Assembly (NCBI GenBank): GCA_035776755.1
Contig: DASTWS010000027.1
Span: forward strand, 26,912 to 90,911
Length of the DNA stretch: 64,000 nt
Reading direction: 5' to 3'
DNA from: UBA11358 sp035776755
Lineage (GTDB): Bacteria > Verrucomicrobiota > Verrucomicrobiia > Limisphaerales > UBA11358
Made by a program: the position numbers and the translations under genes
Notes under the pieces: generated by a model
What the model saw: the letters and a program-made list of their open reading frames with translations, nothing else
Databases searched by the model: none
Told to the model about the DNA's origin: nothing
Shown here: piece by piece, positions 8,721 through 16,741 of the stretch
How the letters are laid out: each line of letters begins with the position of its first letter
How positions within the stretch are numbered: position 1 is the stretch's first letter

Positions 8721-10106
8721 TCATTTGTTCAAATTGCCTTCGTGCGATAGCAGTTCCGGCAGCGCCAGCTTTCCATGCGGATGCAAATCATCTTCGTGTG
8801 GACCGTGTTGAATCTTGTGATTGAGCAAATAGATAAATACCGCGAACAATAAAAAGTAAATGAACGTAAATAAAATCAGCGACGATAAAACGGTATTTGC
8901 TTTCACCACTGCGGACAAACCTTCCGGCGTCCGGAGCAGACCGTAAACAATCCACGGTTGCCGGCCGACTTCCGCCGCGAACCAGCCTAGCTGATTGGCG
9001 ATCTCGGGTCCGAGCACGGAAAACACAAGAATCCAGAGCATCCAACGTTTCTGATACAAAACTTTTCGCCATGAATAAAATGCGCCGAGCGCGGCGACCA
9101 AAATCAAAAGCGTTCCGATAGCGATCATGCCGTGAAAATAGAAAAATGATGCGCCAACCGGCGGACGATCTTCCGGCGAAAAGGCGTCGAGTCCGGTCAC
9201 GGTCGAGTGTGGATTATCATGCGCCAGAAGGCTTAACAGTCCCGGAACTTGAATGCCGACGGTGCGTTCGTCTTTTTCGTCCACATAACCGATCAGCGTT
9301 AGCGGCGCATTGGATTGCGTTTCATAAAGGCCTTCAAACGCCGCGAGTTTGGCTGGCTGATATTTCGCAACCTCCTGTCCGCTCAAATGTCCGCTGAAAG
9401 CCTGGAGCAACGAAGCGATCAGTCCAACCGTCAGGCCGATGCGCAATGATAGGCGGGCGAATTCCGCATGTTTTCTTTTAAGCAGATAAAAAGCCGCAAC
9501 GCTGACCACGAGAAATGCGCCTGCCTGCCACGCGCCGCAAAGCGTGTGAAACAACCGCACGCCGCTGGACGGACTCATCACCATATCCCAGAAATTCGTG
9601 ATGATTGCGCGCGATTGAAGACCGTGATTTTCTATTCGATAACCGGCTGGCGTTTGCATCCAGGAATTGGCGACCGTAATCCACACCGCGCTGAAATGCG
9701 CGCCGAGGCAAACCATGCACGTGGAAAAGAAATGCAATTTGCGCCCGACTTTGTCCCAGCCGAACAGCAGCACGGCAAGGAAACCGGATTCGAGAAAAAA
9801 CGCAAAGATTCCTTCGGCGGCAAGCGCACTGCCGAAAACATCGCCGACAAAGCGCGAATACGTCGCCCAATTCGTGCCGAATTCGAATTCCATGACAATT
9901 CCCGTGGCCACGCCGAGTGCAAAGGTCAGGGCAAAGACGTTCGTCCAGAATTTTGCCATCTGATGATAAACGGGATTCTTCGTCTTGAGCCACGCCGCCT
10001 CCATGATGACAAGCATGACGCCCAGGCCGATGCTGAGCGGCGGATAAATATAATGAAAACCGATTGTCAGCCCAAATTGGATGCGCGAAAGAGTTAAAAC
10101 ATCCAT
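8721..10106 (-). CDS. cydA: Cytochrome bd-type quinol oxidase subunit I, short Q-loop form
   Basis: A 461-residue membrane protein. The N-terminal LSRIQFGLTIGFHYIYPPLSIG contains the His that ligates a b-type haem. The segment LFHTLCGAW carries the second His, and FFYFHGMIAIGTLL the Met ligand region. The quinol-loop motif KYQPAKLAAFEG is present, but the protein is about 60 residues shorter than the E. coli long-loop enzyme, so it is a short Q-loop type. EVGRQPWIVYGLLRT is the conserved periplasmic segment. It is the first oxidase gene of the operon. A small ORF lies just upstream at 10160-10339. Confidence 0.95.
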   Translation of the reverse strand: MDVLTLSRIQFGLTIGFHYIYPPLSIGLGVMLVIMEAAWLKTKNPVYHQMAKFWTNVFALTFALGVATGIVMEFEFGTNWATYSRFVGDVFGSALAAEGIFAFFLESGFLAVLLFGWDKVGRKLHFFSTCMVCLGAHFSAVWITVANSWMQTPAGYRIENHGLQSRAIITNFWDMVMSPSSGVRLFHTLCGAWQAGAFLVVSVAAFYLLKRKHAEFARLSLRIGLTVGLIASLLQAFSGHLSGQEVAKYQPAKLAAFEGLYETQSNAPLTLIGYVDEKDERTVGIQVPGLLSLLAHDNPHSTVTGLDAFSPEDRPPVGASFFYFHGMIAIGTLLILVAALGAFYSWRKVLYQKRWMLWILVFSVLGPEIANQLGWFAAEVGRQPWIVYGLLRTPEGLSAVVKANTVLSSLILFTFIYFLLFAVFIYLLNHKIQHGPHEDDLHPHGKLALPELLSHEGNLNK

Positions 10107-10159
10107 AGTCGGAGAATATGAAGTTGGCGTTTCAAAATGTCAACGGCGTTTAGAAAACG

Positions 10160-10339
10160 TCAATTCCAGTGCGGCGGCGGACGAAATGCCAGAATATCTT
10201 TCAACAACGGCGTAACCGTTTCCGCGCGACGACGGATTTCTTCGATATAAATCATCGCCGTGTCGGTTTGCTCTTTGCCGAATTTCTCAATCTTTGGCGC
10301 GTCGGCCAATAGTTTCATATTGTCTTTCAAACAAGTCAT
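10160..10339 (-). CDS. Small hypothetical protein, 59 aa, upstream of cydA
   Basis: Reading the minus strand from ATG 10337-10339 to TGA 10160-10162 gives an uninterrupted 59-residue frame starting MTCLKDNMKLLADAPKIEKF and ending AFRPPPHWN. It is charged and probably helical, with IEEIRRRAE in the middle, and has no signal peptide or membrane segment. AGGG lies about 10 nt before the ATG and could serve as ribosome binding site. It fills the otherwise unexplained gap before cydA on the same strand, so it may be co-transcribed with the oxidase genes. I do not recognise the family; chance occurrence is possible. Confidence 0.5.
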   Translation of the reverse strand: MTCLKDNMKLLADAPKIEKFGKEQTDTAMIYIEEIRRRAETVTPLLKDILAFRPPPHWN

Positions 10340-10425
10340 TACAATCGCCCTAAAATAAATTATTTCCCGGATGTTTTCCTGCTTTGCTTTAATTGCGAAA
10401 GACTGACCCTATTTTGCCCGGCAAA

Positions 10426-11103
10426 TCACGTTCCTGGGCTCTCGGATTCCGTCCAGCGCACGGCGAAATGGATGAGTTCCGGCGCGGACTTCAATTTCAA
10501 CTTTTCTTTAATGTTCGCGCGATGAACATCCACGGTCTTGGCGCTCAAATGAAGTTGCTCGGCAATTTCTTTCGTGCTTTTGCCTTTGCCGATAAGCTGA
10601 AAAATTTCAAATTCCCGGTCCGTCAATTTTTCCAGTGGCGATGATTCGGCGCCCGCCCGGCGCCCGGAAAAGATTTCCAGGATTTCAGCGGACATTTTTT
10701 GGCTGACGTAAATTTTCCCGTCGAGCACCTGGCGGATGGCTTCCATCAATTTTTTTCCGCCTTCCTGTTTCATGATGTAGCCGCGCCCGCCGGCACGCAG
10801 CACGCGTTCGGCGTAAAGCGTTTCGTCGTGCATTGAAATCACCAATACCGGCAGGCCGGGTTGCACCGACTGAAAATCTTTGATCAATTCCAATCCATTT
10901 TTTCCCGGAAGCGAAATATCAGCCAGCACGAGGTCGGGTTTATTCGGGCCGATGGCGTCCAAAGCACATTCGGCATTTTCCGCTTCGCCGCAAACGGATA
11001 AATCTTTTTCCGCGCCAATGAGCGCGGCCAATCCCTGCCGCATCATTGGATGATCGTCCACGATGAAAATTCGTTTTTTAATTGTCGTGGATTTTTTGCT
11101 CAT
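10426..11103 (-). CDS. LuxR/NarL-family response regulator
   Basis: A 225-residue two-domain regulator. The receiver domain (about residues 11-125) has the acidic pocket IFIVDDHP, the phospho-acceptor Asp in LVLADISLPGKNG, the Thr/Ser switch region VLVISMH and the Lys in GYIMKQ. The C-terminal helix-turn-helix (about 155-215) reads LTDREFEIFQLIGKGKSTKEIA followed by LSAKTVDVHRANIKEKL, typical of LuxR/FixJ regulators. Its ATG overlaps the stop of the histidine kinase gene (ATGA, 11100-11103), so the two are translationally coupled and form a cognate pair. Target genes are unknown; cydAB lies just downstream on the same strand. Confidence 0.93.
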   Translation of the reverse strand: MSKKSTTIKKRIFIVDDHPMMRQGLAALIGAEKDLSVCGEAENAECALDAIGPNKPDLVLADISLPGKNGLELIKDFQSVQPGLPVLVISMHDETLYAERVLRAGGRGYIMKQEGGKKLMEAIRQVLDGKIYVSQKMSAEILEIFSGRRAGAESSPLEKLTDREFEIFQLIGKGKSTKEIAEQLHLSAKTVDVHRANIKEKLKLKSAPELIHFAVRWTESESPGT

Positions 11104-12572
11104 AAATTTTTATCGAAAACACAGGTGACCGTCGTGCCGGCGCCGTCGATCCCCGACCGCACTTCCAGCGGCGCATTCAAAACGCTGGCGCGATATTTCA
11201 TAATGTGTAATCCCATGCCGCCAAAGGTTTTTGTTTCCTCCAAAAAGCCGACGCCGTCGTCGTTGATCGCCAGCACGATTTTTTCGCCAGCCGGCCGTAG
11301 GGAAACGGCGACGCGTTTGGCTTTGCCATGTTTGACCGCGTTATTGATGGCTTCCTGGACGATGCGATACAAATGCGTCGCAAAAACATTATTGCGGATG
11401 AGGACGGGTGTGCCGGATTCCAGGCGACATTCGATTCCAAAAAGCTTCTGCACGTTCGCCGTCAATTCCTGCAGCGCGGAAATAAAGCCGTTTGCTTCCA
11501 GTTCAACCGGTGAAAGACCGCGGGCAAGCTTGCGCGTGTGCCCGATGGCGTTGCGGATATGATTGGCGATTTCTTCGGCCTGTTTGGCTTCGGCTTTGGA
11601 TTTGGCCGAAAGTTTCTGCTCAAGCACCTGGCACATCAACTGGATGCCGGCAAGTTCCTGACACAATCCATCATGTAAATCCTGGCCGATGCGCTGTTGC
11701 TCGCGGTTGCTGATTTCAATGATCTCTTTTTGCAGGCGTTTGCGTTCAGAAATATCCCGGGCCACTTTGGATGCGCCGATGATTCGTCCATCAGTGTCAC
11801 GAATTGGCGAAACCGTCACCGAAATATCGATCAATTTGCCGTCTTTACGGCGACGAACGGTTTCGTAATGATCCAGTGATTCGCCTTTCCTGATCTTTGC
11901 CAGAATCAACGGCTCGTCATCTTTGCGGTCGTCCGGAATCAAGAGCGAGATCGGTTTGCCGACCATTTCTTCAGACGAATACCCGAAAATCATTTCCGCG
12001 CCGTGGTTCCAACTGGTGACGATTCCATCCATCGTTTTTCCGATGATCGCGTCGTCGGACGACTCGACGAGCGCGGCATAATGCGCCAGAACTTTTTCAG
12101 CGTTTTTGCGCTCGGTAATGTCGCGGACGAATCCAGCGAACAGCTTGCTGCCAGCTAAATTGACTTCGCTCACGGATAAATCCATCGGAAAAACCGAGCC
12201 ATCTTTGCGCCGGCCGATCACCTCGCGTCCGATGCCAATGATTTTTGGCCGGCCGGTTTTGTGATAATTGGCAATGTAACTATCGTGTTCATGGCGAAAG
12301 GGTTCAGGCATCAGCAATTTCACGTTTTGGCCGATGACATCATCAGCGTTGTATCCGAAAATCTTTTCCGCGGCGGGATTAAACGATTCAATGATGCCGC
12401 GCGCATCAATCGTGATGATTCCTTCAACAGCTGTTTCGAGAATCGCGCGCAAACGCTCGGCGCTGTCGCGCAAGGCGTCGCTATGGATGGCACTGCTGGT
12501 CATGGCTTTTTGCTGCAAATCCTTGACGAGATCAATCAGTTCGCCCCGCGTCAAACTGGAGTAATCTTTCAT
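11100..12572 (-). CDS. PAS-PAS histidine kinase (HisKA_3, NarX/DegS-like)
   Basis: A 490-residue sensor kinase with no obvious membrane segment, so probably cytoplasmic. Two PAS domains are visible. The first is at about residues 35-150 (AVEGIITIDARGIIESFNPAAEKIFGY) and the second at about 160-275 (DDAIIGKTMDGIVTSWNHGAEMIFGY), each followed by a PAC-type RRKDG segment. The phospho-acceptor His is in RIGQDLHDGLCQELAGIQL, which marks the HisKA_3 class that partners LuxR-type regulators. The ATPase domain has NNAVKHGKAKRV (N box), DDGVGFLE and GGMGLHIMKYRA. It overlaps the response regulator gene by 4 bp. FixL-like haem or redox sensing is possible but not shown. Confidence 0.93.
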   Translation of the reverse strand: MKDYSSLTRGELIDLVKDLQQKAMTSSAIHSDALRDSAERLRAILETAVEGIITIDARGIIESFNPAAEKIFGYNADDVIGQNVKLLMPEPFRHEHDSYIANYHKTGRPKIIGIGREVIGRRKDGSVFPMDLSVSEVNLAGSKLFAGFVRDITERKNAEKVLAHYAALVESSDDAIIGKTMDGIVTSWNHGAEMIFGYSSEEMVGKPISLLIPDDRKDDEPLILAKIRKGESLDHYETVRRRKDGKLIDISVTVSPIRDTDGRIIGASKVARDISERKRLQKEIIEISNREQQRIGQDLHDGLCQELAGIQLMCQVLEQKLSAKSKAEAKQAEEIANHIRNAIGHTRKLARGLSPVELEANGFISALQELTANVQKLFGIECRLESGTPVLIRNNVFATHLYRIVQEAINNAVKHGKAKRVAVSLRPAGEKIVLAINDDGVGFLEETKTFGGMGLHIMKYRASVLNAPLEVRSGIDGAGTTVTCVFDKNL

Positions 12573-12618
12573 GGCGGCGAAGATAGCAAAATCTGCCGCC
12601 GGGACACTAAAGAAATGA

Positions 12619-13500
12619 CTATGCCCGCACGAGTCGTCCGCGGTATTCCGTCGGCGATTGGCCGAGGATGCGTTTGAACACGCGATTAAAATGCGTTAGT
12701 GATTGGAACCCGACTTCATAGGCAATTTCACTGATGCGTAAATTCGGGTTGAGCAACAGGTTTTTTGCCCGTTCCGTGCGCACGCGCGAAAGATAATCGG
12801 TGAAATTGATGCCGGTGGATTTTTTGAACATTTTGCAAAAATAAAATTTGCTCGTGTGAACGGCATCAGCCACCTGCTCGAGGGAAATTTCTTCATCCTG
12901 ATGATCGTTGATGAATTGCTTGGCGCGCGTGATGACCGGTGGCTCGGAATTTTGTTCCTGCACGACGATCTGGTTGCTGACCATGGAAAGATGTTCGGCG
13001 AAAATGCTGAGCAATTTGACGACCGATTCATGCTGGCGCGTGGACAAAATGCGCGTATCGAAAAACATTTTACGGACTTCGTCTGCAGGTGTTTGCAGTC
13101 CCCATTCGGTCAGCAGTTTTAGCGTGCGATTGAATTGCGTTTCCGTCGGCTTTTTGCAAAACACCTGGCCCGTGACGAGAAAACCGATCAGTTGTTCGCC
13201 CATGCGGACGGGGATGGCGATGTCGCAAAGTCCGGTCGGGCAGGTGACGGTTTGCGCTTCAACCGTGGCGGTTTCGGAGAGTTGTTGCTGTGTTTGCAGG
13301 CATGCCGCGCACGAGCGGCTTTTTTGCGCGAGCAGGCTGCAGAAAGGATTTTCAAATTTCTTGTTGTGATGCGGCAATTGCCACGATTCGACCGGGCGCA
13401 ACGAAACCGGCAGCCCGGTGGCTTCGCTGAAGGCCCGCTCGTATTCCTGATAAATCTTGGAGTGCGCGAGCGCCTCGATCAAATTTTTATTTTCTGTCAT
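12619..13500 (-). CDS. AraC-family regulator with PocR-type sensory domain
   Basis: A 293-residue protein. The N-terminal half (about 15-165) matches the PocR ligand-binding domain: FCSLLAQKSRSCAACL, then TCPTGLCDIAIPVRMGEQLIGFLVTGQVF, with the cysteine-rich pattern of that family. The C-terminal AraC DNA-binding domain (about 190-290) has two helix-turn-helix units, ISLEQVADAVHTSKFYFCKMFKKSTG and LRISEIAYEVGFQSLTHFNRVFKRILGQSP. PocR-AraC regulators sense small metabolites in many bacteria; the ligand cannot be told from sequence. It is upstream of, and on the same strand as, the histidine kinase gene, with 46 bp between them. Confidence 0.92.
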   Translation of the reverse strand: MTENKNLIEALAHSKIYQEYERAFSEATGLPVSLRPVESWQLPHHNKKFENPFCSLLAQKSRSCAACLQTQQQLSETATVEAQTVTCPTGLCDIAIPVRMGEQLIGFLVTGQVFCKKPTETQFNRTLKLLTEWGLQTPADEVRKMFFDTRILSTRQHESVVKLLSIFAEHLSMVSNQIVVQEQNSEPPVITRAKQFINDHQDEEISLEQVADAVHTSKFYFCKMFKKSTGINFTDYLSRVRTERAKNLLLNPNLRISEIAYEVGFQSLTHFNRVFKRILGQSPTEYRGRLVRA

Positions 13501-13899
13501 TGGTTACCTTTGGTTGCGTTGACAAAAGCAAAATACGGCAAGCCATAAAAACCAACAATTGGGAGCGCTCCTGATTCTGGATTGGGTGTAATAATTACAG
13601 CGAATAGGGAAAATCCTTATGCGACGGCCTTTGCCGTTCGGGTCCTTGAGAATAAATCGAGTCGCCAGACCGGGCCGCGTCTCAACCGTCCGCGAATCGG
13701 TGAAAGCGTCCCCCAAGAGCAATGTCGCCTAAACCTTGGCGACTTCGCCCGAACGTTCACTTTCACCAGCACCAGTCTGGCGACCTCACGAAACGATGTT
13801 CCAATCACTGACCGTCATAAGTGCGAATACCCGGCCGGTTTTTCGGAAACAGCGGCAACTCCTGTTCCGGCGGAATTTCGTTTCAAGATCAATTTGCGC
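13501..13899. other. Intergenic region of about 400 bp, no convincing gene
   Basis: This stretch lies between the PocR-AraC regulator and the cNMP-binding protein, both on the minus strand. Open frames crossing it on the plus strand run antisense into the cNMP-binding gene and have no family resemblance. It probably holds the promoter of the regulator gene (about 13501-13620, locally AT-richer). I see no tRNA, terminator or repeat. Confidence 0.5.
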
Positions 13900-14370
13900 T
13901 CAAATTGGAATGACCAGATTTTGGCTTTGATCAATCAATTGCCGGCGCGTGGCCTGCAGGCGTTTGATCAAAATTTCCGTAACGCGCTTCATCAATTCGT
14001 ATCCGAAATCGTGATGCTCTTCGCACAATTCGCGCAAATGCGTGCCGTAGAAGAAAATTGCTTTTGTAGGTGTCACCGCCCGCGCGTCGAAATGCCAATA
14101 ATACGGCGGAAAAAGCCATGACCAGCCCAGCACGTCGCCTGTTCCGAGGGTTTCAATTTTGCGGGTGCCGCCGTTTTCCATCTCCGTTTCAATGTCCACT
14201 TTTCCTTCGAGGATTAAATAAAACCGGTTCGCCGGGCTGCCTTCGACCAAAATCAATTCGTTGGCCTTGAATTCCGCCGGCATCGAATCCTTCGCGAGCA
14301 GTTCAAGCTGTTGCTCCGACATTCCGCGCAGGAAGGGTTGCTTTTCTAAAATATTTGGGGTGATGCGCAT
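13900..14370 (-). CDS. Cyclic nucleotide-binding domain protein
   Basis: A 156-residue single-domain cNMP-binding protein of the CRP/EPAC beta-roll type. Visible features are LILVEGSPANRFYLILEGKVDIE (first strands), LGTGDVLGWSWLFPPYYW (phosphate-binding cassette region) and a C-terminal helix, LMKRVTEILIKRLQATRRQLID. There is no helix-turn-helix after the hinge, so it is not a complete CRP-type transcription factor. It may act as a stand-alone sensor or partner subunit. It lies downstream of the radical SAM gene on the same strand, with 17 bp between them. The ligand is unknown. Confidence 0.85.
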   Translation of the reverse strand: MRITPNILEKQPFLRGMSEQQLELLAKDSMPAEFKANELILVEGSPANRFYLILEGKVDIETEMENGGTRKIETLGTGDVLGWSWLFPPYYWHFDARAVTPTKAIFFYGTHLRELCEEHHDFGYELMKRVTEILIKRLQATRRQLIDQSQNLVIPI

Positions 14371-14387
14371 GAATTAAATCGTCATTC

Positions 14388-15284
14388 TCAAAACACTTCC
14401 GCCTTCAGCCCGCTGATTTCACGGACTTTTTGCGCAATTTGCGCCAGCGTTTTTAGAGGCAAATGACCATAACGCGAATGCACGGAAGGTCGCGTGGCGG
14501 AATAGATCTGGACCAGAGGAATCTGCGCGCCGGCGCTTTTCAAATCTCGCAGGCGAAAGGCGTATTGATCGATTTCTTCAGCCGCCGGTTCGGTGTTGTC
14601 CAACATCGGAAACAGGCTTTGAATCGTCACCGGCCGCTGGCGCGCAACGAATAAGATGTTTTCCAAAACTTTTTCCAGCGTGCAGTCGGGATGATTTACA
14701 TCATCCATCCGCGATTGTGTGCCGGCGTCGAGCTTGGCCCAGATTTCATCGTGCGGCGTGAATAATTTCAAACCATCCTGCACGCCGCGCAGGTCCAGGC
14801 CGGTGGCGTTGGTGATGAGAACGATTTTGAAAAATGGAAAACGTCCCAGCGCGCGGACGTGAACGACGGCGCGCACGGCTTCCAAGAAATTTGGCGCCAG
14901 TGTCGGCTCGCCGTCGCCGCTCAAAGCGACATGCCGCAATTGCAGCAGTTCCGGCGGCGTGTGCCGGTAAAAAGGAATGTTATGCAATTGCCCCGAATGC
15001 GCGAGCATCAGCGCATGTTGCAATTCGTCGGCCATCACATCCACGTCCAGAACTTTCTCATGCGACGGCGCAAAGCGATTCACCTCGCAATATTCGCAGT
15101 CAAAGTTACACAGCTTGTCCGGGTTCATGTTCACGCCGATCGACAAACCTCGCGCGCGAGGCGAGACAACGGTGTAAACGAACCGGCTTCCGAGAAATTC
15201 GCGCGGACAGCCAAAAGCCGAGCCTTCCGCGTCGGCCCCATGGGCATTTTTATGCGGAGTCTGTGTTGGGGATTCACTGATCAT
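14388..15284 (-). CDS. Radical SAM protein
   Basis: A 298-residue protein from ATG 15282-15284, chosen because the longer frame (to 15383) would run through the upstream small membrane protein gene. The iron-sulfur motif is CNFDCEYC (CxxxCxxC), preceded by IGVNMNPDKL. VALSGDGEPTLAPNF is the glycine-rich SAM-binding strand, and KIVLITNATGLDL follows. The family resembles wyosine-type and uncharacterised radical SAM enzymes of about 300 residues; the substrate is unknown. Its start overlaps the stop of the 84-residue membrane protein gene by 11 bp, so the two are coupled. Confidence 0.85.
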   Translation of the reverse strand: MISESPTQTPHKNAHGADAEGSAFGCPREFLGSRFVYTVVSPRARGLSIGVNMNPDKLCNFDCEYCEVNRFAPSHEKVLDVDVMADELQHALMLAHSGQLHNIPFYRHTPPELLQLRHVALSGDGEPTLAPNFLEAVRAVVHVRALGRFPFFKIVLITNATGLDLRGVQDGLKLFTPHDEIWAKLDAGTQSRMDDVNHPDCTLEKVLENILFVARQRPVTIQSLFPMLDNTEPAAEEIDQYAFRLRDLKSAGAQIPLVQIYSATRPSVHSRYGHLPLKTLAQIAQKVREISGLKAEVF

Positions 15285-15528
15285 GCTGCGATTTTGGATT
15301 GGAAAAGGCGTGGGCGAATTTTTGCATTTTTTCGGCCTCCTCGGCGTCAAATTTGGAGACTTCTTTTTCAAGGGCGAGCACAATCAAAAACATGCCCAGG
15401 GCAATCGCGCCCAGGGGCAAGACCGCCGTCCAACCCGGAGCCAGATTGAAATCGCCGAAATCAATGACGCTGCCGCCGAAAAGGCCGACCACTGCGCCGG
15501 CCAACAGAGTTTTGCTTAAAGTTGTCAT
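15274..15528 (-). CDS. Small two-TM membrane protein, 84 aa
   Basis: An 84-residue protein with two hydrophobic segments: residues about 7-22 (LLAGAVVGLFGGSVID) and about 33-52 (AVLPLGAIALGMFLIVLAL). A charged, probably helical tail follows (LEKEVSKFDAEEAEKMQKFAHAF). I do not recognise a family. Its last codons overlap the radical SAM start (ATGATCAGTGA at the junction), which suggests joint translation. Charged C-terminal helix plus a membrane hairpin would suit a small membrane adaptor, but no function can be assigned. Confidence 0.65.
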   Translation of the reverse strand: MTTLSKTLLAGAVVGLFGGSVIDFGDFNLAPGWTAVLPLGAIALGMFLIVLALEKEVSKFDAEEAEKMQKFAHAFSNPKSQHDQ

Positions 15529-15662
15529 CTAAATGCTGGTCAAAAGTGACACGTTTAGACGACGCCTGCTTCACACCTATTGGCGTAAATACAACGTTTT
15601 TTGCGGGAGACGCTGAATTTTGATTTGGAAAAAGGAAAGCGGAAGAGTTTGATTTCGCGTCG

Positions 15663-16631
15663 TTAATCGCGTGGTTTGAAACGCGATTCGCGCTTCAACT
15701 GCTCCCATAATTTTTTTTCCGAATCGGAAATCGTCGTGGGCACAACGATTTTTGTCACCACGAATAAATCGCCCGATTTGCCGAATCCCCGGCCGCGCAC
15801 GCGAAGTTTTTGTCCGCTTTGCGTTCCGGCGGGAATTTTGATATTGACCCTTCCATCCAAAGTGGGAACGGAAATTTCCGCGCCGAGTGCTGCTTCCCAC
15901 GGAGCCAGTTCGGCTTCGTAAATTAAATTGTGGCCGTCCACGTCAAAGTCTGGATGTTTGGCCAGCCGCACCCGCAAATACAAATCGCCGGCTGCGCCGC
16001 CGCCGCTGCCGGATTCGCCCCGTCCGGCCAGGCGCAATTTTTGTCCTTCCATCACGCCGGCGGGAATTCGCACTTGATGGGTTTCCGTTTTCATCGTCCG
16101 ACCAATCGGACGGCGCACGTTGACCTCGCGCACTGAGCCGTGCGCTGCTTCGTCGAGCGTGACCATGATGTCGCCCTCGATGTCGTTTCCGCGCTCGGCA
16201 AATTCTTCGCCGGAAAAATTTTGCGCCCGGCCAAATCCGCCGCGTCCGCGCCCCATTGAACCAAAAATCTGCTCGAAGAAATCGCTGAAGCCCGTGCCAT
16301 GAAATTCAAATTCTTCCGCGCCTTGCGCGCCGCGCCCGCCGCGAAATGTTTTGCCGCCGGCAAAATTTTCCCAGCCGGGCGGGGGACGAAATTCGGCGCC
16401 GGATTTCCAGTTTGCGCCCAGTTCATCGTAGCGCTTGCGCTTTTCCGGGTCGCTCAACACTTCGTAAGCCTCGTTGATCTCTTTGAATTTTTCTTCCGCG
16501 CGTTTTTTGTCTTTGGCGACGTCGGGATGGAATTCGCGCGCCAGTTTGCGGAAAGCTTTTTTGATTTCAGCGTCGCTCGCGCCGCGGGACACGCCGAGGC
16601 TTTCGTAATAATCTTTGTATTGAACGGGCAT
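15663..16631 (-). CDS. DnaJ-class co-chaperone, CbpA-like (no zinc finger)
   Basis: A 322-residue J-domain protein. The J domain (residues 5-70) has the HPD tripeptide in REFHPDVAKDKKRAEEKFKEI. A Gly/Phe-rich linker (about 75-150) with GGRGAQGAEEFEFHGTGFSDFFEQIFG follows, then the C-terminal substrate-binding domains with VRIPAGVMEGQKLRLAGRGE and IKIPAGTQSGQKLRVRGRG. The four CxxCxGxG zinc repeats of DnaJ are missing and the length fits CbpA. It stimulates DnaK ATPase and delivers clients. It lies next to the HtrA protease gene on the same strand, giving a small protein-quality-control neighbourhood. Confidence 0.92.
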   Translation of the reverse strand: MPVQYKDYYESLGVSRGASDAEIKKAFRKLAREFHPDVAKDKKRAEEKFKEINEAYEVLSDPEKRKRYDELGANWKSGAEFRPPPGWENFAGGKTFRGGRGAQGAEEFEFHGTGFSDFFEQIFGSMGRGRGGFGRAQNFSGEEFAERGNDIEGDIMVTLDEAAHGSVREVNVRRPIGRTMKTETHQVRIPAGVMEGQKLRLAGRGESGSGGGAAGDLYLRVRLAKHPDFDVDGHNLIYEAELAPWEAALGAEISVPTLDGRVNIKIPAGTQSGQKLRVRGRGFGKSGDLFVVTKIVVPTTISDSEKKLWEQLKRESRFKPRD

Positions 16632-16690
16632 CGTTCGTGATTCGTTAAATGGCCGAACCGTTAACTGTCCGGCAGGGGGAAAAGTAAAAC

Positions 16691-16720
16691 GTGAAAAGCG
16701 AAATGCAATCCGCTTTTCAC
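16691..16720 (-). terminator. Stem-loop after the HtrA gene
   Basis: GTGAAAAGCG (16691-16700) pairs perfectly with CGCTTTTCAC (16711-16720) around a 10-nt loop. Read on the minus strand it sits about 20 nt after the protease stop codon and is followed by a T-rich run (GTTTTACTTTT), as in a Rho-independent terminator, though the T-run is interrupted. Confidence 0.6.
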
Positions 16721-16741
16721 ATAACGCCGGAATCTGGCGGA

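Noticed and set aside
13582..14121. Plus-strand frame of 179 residues
   Set aside because: More than a third of it is the antisense shadow of the cNMP-binding gene, the rest intergenic. No family resemblance.
13900..14370. Complete CRP-type transcription factor
   Set aside because: The cNMP-binding fold is clear, but there is no helix-turn-helix and the protein ends after the hinge helix.
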